52,222 bases of DNA from Thermoplasmata archaeon. GTDB taxonomy: Archaea > Thermoplasmatota > Thermoplasmata > Lutacidiplasmatales > UBA184. The stretch's first letter is position 1; every line of letters begins with the position of its first letter. Both the position numbers and the translations under genes were made by a program. Shown here piece after piece: positions 16,495-23,896 of this stretch. The stretch lies in NCBI GenBank assembly GCA_028864975.1, contig JAGWLG010000025.1:1-52222 (forward strand), in the 5' to 3' direction. The notes beneath the pieces were generated by a model that made no database searches, had not been told where the DNA came from, and saw only the letters and a program-made list of their open reading frames with translations.

Positions 16495-19440
16495 TCAACC
16501 CCCGACGCCGCCCTCGGGCGGGGGCTCCATCGAGGTCCCTGGCGGCGGGCCTGCCATGGGTGCCATGGGGGGCGCGCCCTTCTTCTTCCGCATCATCATG
16601 ACCAGCGCGAGCACGACGACCACCGCCACGACGGCCCCGATGATGGCATAGAGCAGCGTACCGCTCAACGCGTTGCCGTTCCCGTTGTTGTTCGGAGCCG
16701 GAAGGACCACGGTGATGGAGGTGGTGGCGGGGGACGCAGGAGGGGCGTACCCTTGGGCGGTCGCCGTGGCGGAGAAGGTGTAGGTGGTGGCCGCCGTGAG
16801 GCTCGACGGGGCCGTCACGGTCCACGTGGCGACCCCGGAGCTCGAGGTGGTGCACGGCGTTCCACCCGGGCTGCCACAGCTCGTGGCGATCGCAGGTGAG
16901 GAGGTGATTGTGACGGTTGCGCCACTGACCGGGCCCGTCGGGCCGGAGACGGTGACGGTGAAGGTCACGGTCGCTCCCTCACTGACCGAGCTCGGGCTCG
17001 AGGCCGAAACGGTGATCGGGGAGAGGGTCAGCGGGGACTCCTGTACCGTCAAGGTGAAGCTGGGTCCGACGGTGCTGAGGTTGTATCCCGTCCCGAAGAG
17101 GCCCACCGCTGCGACGGAGATGGTCGCGGTCGTCTGTCGGGGCGTCGCCGAGATGGTGATGGGCACCGTATAGTACCCTGTCGAAACGGTCGAGTTCGCT
17201 CCGGTCGTGCCTTCGCCCGCCGGGCTCACGCTGACGGCCGGCCACGCGTTCGCCACACCCACATTGGAGATGTTCGTCCATACCCCGACGCTCACCGTGG
17301 CCCCGGCCTTGACCGAGGCGCCGTTCGCCATGCCCACCAGCCGAGCCGCTACGCTCAGGGGTGGCGTGATGAGGACCTTCACGGAAACGGTCCCGGTCGA
17401 GTGACCGGTGCCGGACGCGGTGATGGTCAGGTTGTCCCAGGTGTCCGCGGTCAGCGTCGCGTTGGCCCAGTATGTTCCCGAATAGGTGTCGGACCCGGGG
17501 CCATAGGATCGGAGCGAGGTCGAGTATCCACCGTAGGTGACGCTTTCCTTCGGGTCGGAAAGGGTGACCACGGCTCCGAGGAAGGGAGCACCACCGGAGA
17601 GCACCGTCGCGGTGATGTTGGTCAGGCCATGTCCTGAGGCGAGGGTGGAGGGGGTCGCGATCGCCGTGACCAGCGTCCCGAGCCATACCGCGGTGGGGCT
17701 CCCCGCGGTCGTGTTGCTGAGAGGCACCGCCTGCTGCCCAGTGAGGTTCTCCACGAGGACCACTCCGGCCGGGATCGCCCAGGGCTGCTGCGTGCTCCCC
17801 ACGAGCACGTCGTTCGAGTTCTTGATGTCCCAGCTCCACGCGTATCCCGCGTACGGGGTCGTCCAGCTCCCGGCGCTCGAGAGCATCTGGATGCCGGTCT
17901 TCACCGAGTACTTCGACATGTTGCCGAAGTAGGTGATCATCGGTTGGGTGGAGTTCACGTAGGGGAAGGCGAACCCCGCGATCCCGACACGTCCTCCGGG
18001 CTGAGCGTAGAACGGAGTGTTGGTCTCCCCCCAGGCCGTGGACTCGTTGAGCAGGAGGGTGCCGTTCCCCGTGCATCCGGTGGTGGAGAAACAGACGGTC
18101 CATATCCCGCTAGAATTGTCCACGGTCGTCTCCCACCACCATCCGTGGACGTTCTGCATGGTGATCGTGTGGGATCCCGGCGAAAGCGGAGAGGTCTCCA
18201 CTCCGAACGAAGCGTTGCCGGTCCACTTGTTCACAACCGCGTAGAATGGGAAGAATCCCTGGTAGTTGCCGATCCCCGTGAAGGAGATGTTGATGTCGGC
18301 GAAACCCAGGTAGATCTCGGAGGACGAATTGAGGGGAAGGATCGATTCGTGCGTGGCCACCTTTCCATTGGGCGGGATGACCGACGGGATATTGTGGATC
18401 GTCAGCTGGACGCCGGAGACATTGCTCAGGGTCGAGTCAACGGTCTCGCTCCCCAGGTAGGTGTGGAAGCTGACCGGGGGAGGTGGAGCGACCCCCCAAA
18501 GGAAGGTCTTGTCCGTGGTGGTGGAAGGCAGCGGAGCGGGATAGTTGACCAACACCGTGTCGTTCCCCACGGCCCACGGGCAGCTGGGCACCCCGAAACA
18601 CTGGGTGAAACCTGCCATCGGGACCGCGTAGCTGGCGGTCGACGGCGTTCGGTACTCACCGTTCGCGGGTTGGTATCCCGCGGTGGTCGTATTGAATTGC
18701 ATCGCGGGGTCGAAGATCCCTTGGAAGGCGGAGCTCGGGAACGGAAGGGAAGCCCCCGATTCGTTGACGTAGAGTGTCGGGGCGATGCCCGCGAACGAGT
18801 TGGTCCCGACTGCCGAGGTGTAGTTCAGAAGATACGTGCCGTTCTGCCAGGCAGGTACGCCCGACCCGATGGGCTGACCACCAATGGTCGAGAACGTCCA
18901 CCAGTACCCATGGAGGTGGGTCATCCGGAAGACCCAGGTGCCAGGGTTGGGGAGCGAGATGGCGGTGTCGACGACGTCGTGCGTGATGCTCCGGTTCGAG
19001 AAGACCGCCCTCGGCCACACCACCGTGGTCGAGCTGGTGGGATCGTAGTGGACCCAGAACCCGATCGCCGCCACCTCGGCGTCTCGAGCGGCGATGTTGA
19101 ACCCGATGAGCTCGTTTAGCGTGACGTTCACGTTCTCGCCGGCGCTCAGAGAGATCGCGGTCGAGAAGCGCGCGGAGAAGTTCATGGCGGTATTGCCCCC
19201 GACGTTGGAGTCGGTCGTGGTGATGGCGGTGTTCCCGTAGATCGCGGGGACGAGCGAGGTTCCGGGCGTGGCCACTTGGAGCGTTCCCGGGGTGAGCAGG
19301 TGAGGGGCGGCATGCGGCGGCACGGCGAGTGCCTGCGCGCCCCCCACGGGCGACCCGGGGACGGCGACGAGCGCGACGAGCAGGAGCAGCGCCGCGGTTC
19401 GGTAATGTTGTTTCAGCCAGCCGGCGACGCGCGGAAGCAT
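16495..19440 (-). CDS. Large secreted, membrane-anchored surface protein with duplicated HGWWW domain
   Basis: A 981-residue cell-surface protein not assigned to a family. A signal peptide (TAALLLLVALVAVPGSPVGG) is followed by two related beta-rich units of about 250 residues. They share H-L/V-H-G-Y/W-W-W (H177-W181 and H432-W436), followed by NGT-x-LLN. Further Ig-like beta domains come next. A classical Ig-like/Big domain (LSPITVSASSPSSVSEGATV) lies near the C-terminus. One membrane helix (about 927-950) is followed by MMMRKKKG and a Pro/Gly/Met tail inside the cell. Dozens of N-x-S/T sequons suggest glycosylation. A strong TATA box lies 27 nt before ATG 19440. It is divergent from the SH3-amidase-PKD gene. 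Confidence 0.8.
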   Translation of the reverse strand: MLPRVAGWLKQHYRTAALLLLVALVAVPGSPVGGAQALAVPPHAAPHLLTPGTLQVATPGTSLVPAIYGNTAITTTDSNVGGNTAMNFSARFSTAISLSAGENVNVTLNELIGFNIAARDAEVAAIGFWVHYDPTSSTTVVWPRAVFSNRSITHDVVDTAISLPNPGTWVFRMTHLHGYWWTFSTIGGQPIGSGVPAWQNGTYLLNYTSAVGTNSFAGIAPTLYVNESGASLPFPSSAFQGIFDPAMQFNTTTAGYQPANGEYRTPSTASYAVPMAGFTQCFGVPSCPWAVGNDTVLVNYPAPLPSTTTDKTFLWGVAPPPPVSFHTYLGSETVDSTLSNVSGVQLTIHNIPSVIPPNGKVATHESILPLNSSSEIYLGFADINISFTGIGNYQGFFPFYAVVNKWTGNASFGVETSPLSPGSHTITMQNVHGWWWETTVDNSSGIWTVCFSTTGCTGNGTLLLNESTAWGETNTPFYAQPGGRVGIAGFAFPYVNSTQPMITYFGNMSKYSVKTGIQMLSSAGSWTTPYAGYAWSWDIKNSNDVLVGSTQQPWAIPAGVVLVENLTGQQAVPLSNTTAGSPTAVWLGTLVTAIATPSTLASGHGLTNITATVLSGGAPFLGAVVTLSDPKESVTYGGYSTSLRSYGPGSDTYSGTYWANATLTADTWDNLTITASGTGHSTGTVSVKVLITPPLSVAARLVGMANGASVKAGATVSVGVWTNISNVGVANAWPAVSVSPAGEGTTGANSTVSTGYYTVPITISATPRQTTATISVAAVGLFGTGYNLSTVGPSFTLTVQESPLTLSPITVSASSPSSVSEGATVTFTVTVSGPTGPVSGATVTITSSPAIATSCGSPGGTPCTTSSSGVATWTVTAPSSLTAATTYTFSATATAQGYAPPASPATTSITVVLPAPNNNGNGNALSGTLLYAIIGAVVAVVVVLALVMMMRKKKGAPPMAPMAGPPPGTSMEPPPEGGVGG

Positions 19441-19462
19441 GGCCCGCGCACACCTGTGGCTG

Positions 19463-19472
19463 GGTAATAAAG
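19463..19472 (-). promoter_or_regulatory. TATA box of the 981-residue surface protein gene
   Basis: Minus strand CCTTTATTAC is the best TATA element in the window, centred 27 nt before ATG 19440. It implies a strong leaderless promoter. Confidence 0.65.
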
Positions 19473-19547
19473 GGGTGTCCCGGAGGTTCTGTCCCGATAG
19501 GAACTTCGAGGAGAAGACCGGGCGCCGGGCGTTCGGTCGACCCGAAC

Positions 19548-19555
19548 TTATATGA
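19548..19555 (+). promoter_or_regulatory. TATA box of the SH3-amidase-PKD gene
   Basis: TTATATGA predicts a transcription start near 19577. That leaves a leader of about 20 nt before ATG 19596, so this transcript is probably not leaderless. Confidence 0.55.
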
Positions 19556-19595
19556 CCGAAAGAGGGGGAGTTCTCTCTCGCGAACCTTCCCTAGA

Positions 19596-21860
19596 ATGTG
19601 GGAGTCCATGTCCATGAACCGCCACGGCCCGGTCGTCGGCGTGCTCGCTCTCGCGGTCGTCCTGCTGTTTCTGGTCCAGACACCTTCGTTCGGTCCGGCG
19701 GCACCGGCCCATGCTTCGCTCCCTCGCTCGGCCCTGGCTCCTTCAGCCACGAGCGCCGGGCTCACCCCTACGGGCTCCGCGTTCGGACTCGGGGTTGGCG
19801 ACCAGGTCGATGTCGCCTCGGCCAGCGTGAACTGCCGCCAGGCTCCCAACACCGCCGCGCAGATCTACTCCGTCGAGCCCCAGTTCGAGCAGGGCGTGAT
19901 CGTCGCGGGGAGCGTGCTCGCGGACGGGTACGTCTGGTGGGAGGTCTCATGGGACAACAACTTCGCAGGCTGGTCCGCGGAAGGGAACAACGGAACGGCA
20001 TGGCTGGCGAACCTCACCGGGAAGACGGTCGCGTACGACCGAGCCGCGGCCGGGGCCTACGCTTCGACCTACTGGTGGACCGTCGCGAGCGATGGCTACT
20101 TCTGGGACAGCAGCGGAAGCTACGTCTCCTACCCTCAAGGCACCAGCGTGCTGGGAAAGTCTGGGGACGACTGCGCGCACTACTCGAGCCAGGTCATCGG
20201 GAACGAGCCCCATCAGGCGGGAGGAGGGCTCAACATTCCCTCGCGTGTGCCCCCGACCTACGGCGAGCCGGGCGCAGGGCGTCTGGGGGACATCCTGCTG
20301 AGCAATGGCTGGGCCGTTCAGGTGAACGGGGTCCAGAGCATGGAGATGGGGGACCTCATCAACTACGAGTGGACGAGCTCCTCCACCACCTGGGACCACA
20401 TCGCGGTCTACCTCGGGAACGGAACCGTCACCGCGCACACGAACTCCCATTTCGGGACGAACTGGACCCTCGGGGGCTTCTACGCGGCCCGCTACGTCCA
20501 CATCCTGGGCACGAGCTCCGGGGGCAGCGGCATCGACCACCCATCGGTCGGGCTGACGCTCTCCCCGTCGTCGGGCCCAGCCCCTCTCGCGGTGACCGCG
20601 TCTGTGACAGCGACCGGCGGCTCGACGGTCTATGCCTCCTACAAGTTCCTCTGGGGTGACGGGACGTCGACCACGTCCTCTTCCCCCTCCGCCTCCCACA
20701 CCTACACCGCGGTCGGCACGTACTCCGCTGATGTCGAGGTCACGGATTCCCTAGGCGCGACCGGCTGGTCCGCGAACCAGACCGCCACCGCGCAGGGCGG
20801 CGGCCCTCCCCCGCTCTCGGTCGGCCTCTCCGCGAACTTCACCCATGGGAATGCGCCCCTCGCGGTCGCCTTCACGGCCACACCCCAGGGGGGGAGCGGA
20901 GCCTACGCGTCCTTCGCCTGGACCTTCGGGGACGGGTCGACCACGTCGACCACCACCTCGACAGCCTCCCACACTTACGGCGGGGCGGGAAGCTTCTCCG
21001 CCACGGTCAAGGTCGTCGACTCCTCGGGGGCCCCGGCCACCTCCTCTGCCGTCGTCATCCTTGTGAACTCGACGGCACCTCCCCCGCTCTCGGTCTCGCT
21101 CACAGCGGCGACAACGAGCGGACCGTTCCCGCTCGCGGTCCCCTTCACCGCCAACCCTTCCGGCGGATCGGGGGTGTACTCGACCTTCTCCTGGTCCTTC
21201 GGCGACGGGAACACCCAGACAACGAGCGCGAGCACGGTCACGCACACCTACACCAGCTCGGGCACCTTCTCCGCCACGGTGACCGTCGACGATGGTGTGA
21301 CCCACGCGACGAGCACTGCGGTTCAGGTCGCGGTGTCGTCGCCCTCGGGACCTCCCACGCCGATCTCCCTCTCCCTCGGGGCCAGCGCGACCTCCGGAGC
21401 AGTCCCGTTCTCCGCCACCCTCTCCCTCTCCATTTCGGGGGGACGATCGCCCTACCGCGTGGCGTGGGACTACGGAGACGGGACCTCCACGGGTCTCTCC
21501 CCGATCGCTGGCGCTTCGACGAGCGCGACCCACACCTACACCACCTCGGGAACGCTGGTCGTGACCGCGACCGTTGCAGATGCCCTAGGAACCACCGTGC
21601 ACACCTCGCTTGACCTTACCCTCCGTTCTCCAGGTGGGTCCTCCTCGCCCCCGTCCTCCACGCCCACCGGGGCCGCGCCAACCCCTCTCGGTGTTCTGCT
21701 CTCCGCTCCTACCGTCTACCTCCTCGTCGCGGCCCTCGGGGGTGCGCTCCTCGCCCTGGGGGTCTATGGCTACCGAAGGAAGGCCCGACGGGACCTGAGG
21801 CCCGCGACGGGTGACGAAGGGGCCGACCGGGGGGCGTGGGCCCCTCCACCTTCGGAATGA
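19596..21860 (+). CDS. Secreted SH3-like / Amidase_6-like / PKD x4 protein with C-terminal membrane anchor
   Basis: A 754-residue surface protein. Signal segment: VGVLALAVVLLFLVQTP. An SH3b-like region (about 68-145) comes first. A papain-like amidase domain of the Amidase_6 type follows (about 148-305), with YDRAAAGAYASTYW at its start, Cys in GDDCAHYSSQ (C193), MGDLINYEW, H268 in TWDHIAVY and H281/H285 in TAHTNSH. Four PKD domains (starting near 319, 404, 495 and 588) carry FGDG or YGDG and HTYT motifs. A membrane helix (about 706-726) and a basic tail end the protein. The Cys and His are in place, so it may be an active peptide or muropeptide hydrolase. ATG 19608 and 19614 are alternative starts. 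Confidence 0.82.
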   Translation: MWESMSMNRHGPVVGVLALAVVLLFLVQTPSFGPAAPAHASLPRSALAPSATSAGLTPTGSAFGLGVGDQVDVASASVNCRQAPNTAAQIYSVEPQFEQGVIVAGSVLADGYVWWEVSWDNNFAGWSAEGNNGTAWLANLTGKTVAYDRAAAGAYASTYWWTVASDGYFWDSSGSYVSYPQGTSVLGKSGDDCAHYSSQVIGNEPHQAGGGLNIPSRVPPTYGEPGAGRLGDILLSNGWAVQVNGVQSMEMGDLINYEWTSSSTTWDHIAVYLGNGTVTAHTNSHFGTNWTLGGFYAARYVHILGTSSGGSGIDHPSVGLTLSPSSGPAPLAVTASVTATGGSTVYASYKFLWGDGTSTTSSSPSASHTYTAVGTYSADVEVTDSLGATGWSANQTATAQGGGPPPLSVGLSANFTHGNAPLAVAFTATPQGGSGAYASFAWTFGDGSTTSTTTSTASHTYGGAGSFSATVKVVDSSGAPATSSAVVILVNSTAPPPLSVSLTAATTSGPFPLAVPFTANPSGGSGVYSTFSWSFGDGNTQTTSASTVTHTYTSSGTFSATVTVDDGVTHATSTAVQVAVSSPSGPPTPISLSLGASATSGAVPFSATLSLSISGGRSPYRVAWDYGDGTSTGLSPIAGASTSATHTYTTSGTLVVTATVADALGTTVHTSLDLTLRSPGGSSSPPSSTPTGAAPTPLGVLLSAPTVYLLVAALGGALLALGVYGYRRKARRDLRPATGDEGADRGAWAPPPSE

Positions 21861-21864
21861 GCCC

Positions 21865-23010
21865 TTAGCGGCCTGCCACGGCCGCGGCGACCTTGGGCGG
21901 AGGACGGCTCAAGGTTTCCAGCGCGAGCGGGAAGGCCTTGAGGAACCGGTCGATGTCGGCGGGCACGTTCGAGAACGAAGCGCGGATGAAGCGCTTCCCG
22001 GACGTGGGGGAGAGGTAGTTCCCGGCGCGAAGGAAGACCCCGTGGTTCAAGAGCAGCTCGCGCTGCAACGCCTCGGGATCGACCCCCCGTTCCGCGACGT
22101 CGAGCACGAACATGTTCCCCTGGGACGGGTAGACCGGGAGCGACACGCCCTTCCAGCCCTTCGCGGCATCGTGGATCCGCTTCTGGTTCTCCCGGGTCTG
22201 ACGAGCGACCGCGGGGAAGGCCTTCGGCTTCGCCTGGAGAGCCGCCACCGCCGCCGCCTGGGAGAGGACGTTCACCCCAAGGTCGTTGGTGTTGTACTTC
22301 CAGATCCGGTCGTAGAGCTCCTTGCGGGCGAGAAGGCCCCCCAATCGGACACCCGCGAGCCCGCAGTTCTTGGAGACCGACCAGACGGTGACCGTGCCTT
22401 CCGGATAGAAGGGGTGGGCAAGCGTGTGCGCGTCCGCGAAGTCGCGGTAGGTCGTGTCGTTGAGCAGGAGGAGCTTGTGGTCCTTGGCGATCTCGGCGAT
22501 GGCCCGCACGTCCTCCTTCGGGTACCCACTTCCCAGAGGGTTCAGGGGGTCGATGAGCAGGATCATCCGCGTCTTCGGGGTGACGGCCTCGTTCACCCGG
22601 TCCGGCGTCAGCCGGTAGGGTGGGGCGTAGATCGGAAGATTGACCGTTCGCGCGCCCGAGAGCTCGATGAACTTGTGGATGATGAGGTAGCTCGGGTCGC
22701 TGGCGATGACCTCGTCCTGGGCGGACAAGAGGCCCCGGGTGAGCATGTAAAGCGCCTCGGTCCCGCCGGACGCGATGCCGACCTCGCAGTCGGTGAGCCC
22801 GAAGTCCTTGCGCACCAGCTCCTTGAGCGTGGGGTCCCCCGGAGCGTACGGGTAGCTCTGGTAGCGCTTCTCCTTCACCGCCTTGGCGATGGCCTCCTCC
22901 ACGGGCCCCGAAGGGAAGAGGTGGTTCGTGTTCTGGCTCATCCAGACGATCTCGTGGAAGTGGTCGTGGGCGTAGCGGAACACATCGAGAGGGGGCGCGA
23001 CCGTCGTCAT
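21865..23010 (-). CDS. PLP-dependent aminotransferase, class I/II (fold type I)
   Basis: A 381-residue enzyme. The PLP Schiff-base lysine is K214 in WSVSKNCGLAGVRLGG. The GGTEALYM loop binds the cofactor phosphate, and DPLNPLG supplies the conserved Asn of the NPxG motif. The C-terminal FIRASFSN carries the substrate carboxylate-binding Arg. The substrate is not determined; sequence style is closest to histidinol-phosphate/aromatic aminotransferase relatives. ATG 23010 lies about 28 nt from a TATA-like block. It is convergent with the PKD gene (4-nt gap). Confidence 0.85.
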   Translation of the reverse strand: MTTVAPPLDVFRYAHDHFHEIVWMSQNTNHLFPSGPVEEAIAKAVKEKRYQSYPYAPGDPTLKELVRKDFGLTDCEVGIASGGTEALYMLTRGLLSAQDEVIASDPSYLIIHKFIELSGARTVNLPIYAPPYRLTPDRVNEAVTPKTRMILLIDPLNPLGSGYPKEDVRAIAEIAKDHKLLLLNDTTYRDFADAHTLAHPFYPEGTVTVWSVSKNCGLAGVRLGGLLARKELYDRIWKYNTNDLGVNVLSQAAAVAALQAKPKAFPAVARQTRENQKRIHDAAKGWKGVSLPVYPSQGNMFVLDVAERGVDPEALQRELLLNHGVFLRAGNYLSPTSGKRFIRASFSNVPADIDRFLKAFPLALETLSRPPPKVAAAVAGR

Positions 23011-23033
23011 CGGAGCGCGCGAGCCCCTGACGG

Positions 23034-23041
23034 TCTAAAGC
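23034..23041 (-). promoter_or_regulatory. TATA-like box of the aminotransferase gene
   Basis: Minus strand GCTTTAGA is centred about 28 nt before ATG 23010. Confidence 0.45.
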
Positions 23042-23074
23042 TTGCGCTCTCGCGAAGGCAAGGTCCTCCGCGCT

Positions 23075-23836
23075 TCAGGCTCTCGCAAGGAAGGTCGTCA
23101 CGCTCCCAGCGGATTGCAGCCGAGCCTCGACCGACCGGAACCCTGCGCGTCGGAACGCTTCCATGACCCCCTCTCGAGAAGGGAACGCCCGGAGCGATTC
23201 CGAGAGGTAGCGGTAGGGGCCTTCGGTGCCGAAGAGAGCGCCCAGTTTCGGCATCACCCGGTCGAAGTACGTGTGGAACCACGCACGGAACCACACCGGC
23301 GCCGGTTCGGTGATCTCCAAGGCGAGCGCCACACCACCCGGGCGGAGGACCCGGCACATCTCCGCGAGGCCCATCTCGAGTTGGGGGAGGTTCCGGATGA
23401 GGAAGGCGCTCGTGACCATGTCGAAGGCCCGCGGGGCGAAAGGGAGCCGAAGGACGTCCGCGATGCCGAAGCGGACGCGCGCTCCCCGCGCCCCCACCTC
23501 GGCCCGAAGCCGCTCCGCCCTCCGCACCATGGCCGGGGTGAAGTCCGCGGCCACCACCGTCGCCTGAGGATAGTGGTCGGCCAGGAGGTAGGTCAGATCG
23601 CCCGGTCCACAGCCCAGGTCCAGCACCCGCTCGGGAGGCCGCTCCAGGACCCGGTCGAGGTCCCATAGAGCACGTGGCCGCCAGACGAGGTCCTGCCCGA
23701 AGGTCGCCAGATGGTCGAAGAAGGTGTACTGGCCGGCGATGCGCGTGAACATCGCCCGGACATCACGGTCGAACCGTTCCGCGCCCCTCTGGGGATGCGG
23801 GGACCCATCGGCGGCGAGGAGAACCCCTTCGGTCAT
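23075..23836 (-). CDS. UbiE/MenG-type quinone C-methyltransferase
   Basis: A 253-residue SAM-dependent methyltransferase of the UbiE/COQ5 family, which methylates demethylmenaquinone or related quinols. The N-terminal family signature is MFTRIAGQYTFFDHLATFG (from about residue 29). SAM motif I VLDLGCGPGD spans 71-80. IADVLRLPFAPRAFDMVTSA and CRVLRPGGVALALEI complete the core. No other quinone-synthesis gene is in the window, so the quinone is inferred from family only. The gene lies 64 nt upstream of the aminotransferase gene on the same strand and may be co-transcribed with it. Confidence 0.82.
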   Translation of the reverse strand: MTEGVLLAADGSPHPQRGAERFDRDVRAMFTRIAGQYTFFDHLATFGQDLVWRPRALWDLDRVLERPPERVLDLGCGPGDLTYLLADHYPQATVVAADFTPAMVRRAERLRAEVGARGARVRFGIADVLRLPFAPRAFDMVTSAFLIRNLPQLEMGLAEMCRVLRPGGVALALEITEPAPVWFRAWFHTYFDRVMPKLGALFGTEGPYRYLSESLRAFPSREGVMEAFRRAGFRSVEARLQSAGSVTTFLARA

Positions 23837-23896
23837 GGGTGCGCGCGGGGTGAGGGAGACTCCCCCGCCCTAAAGCTCGTGAGGAGGCCCCGGACC

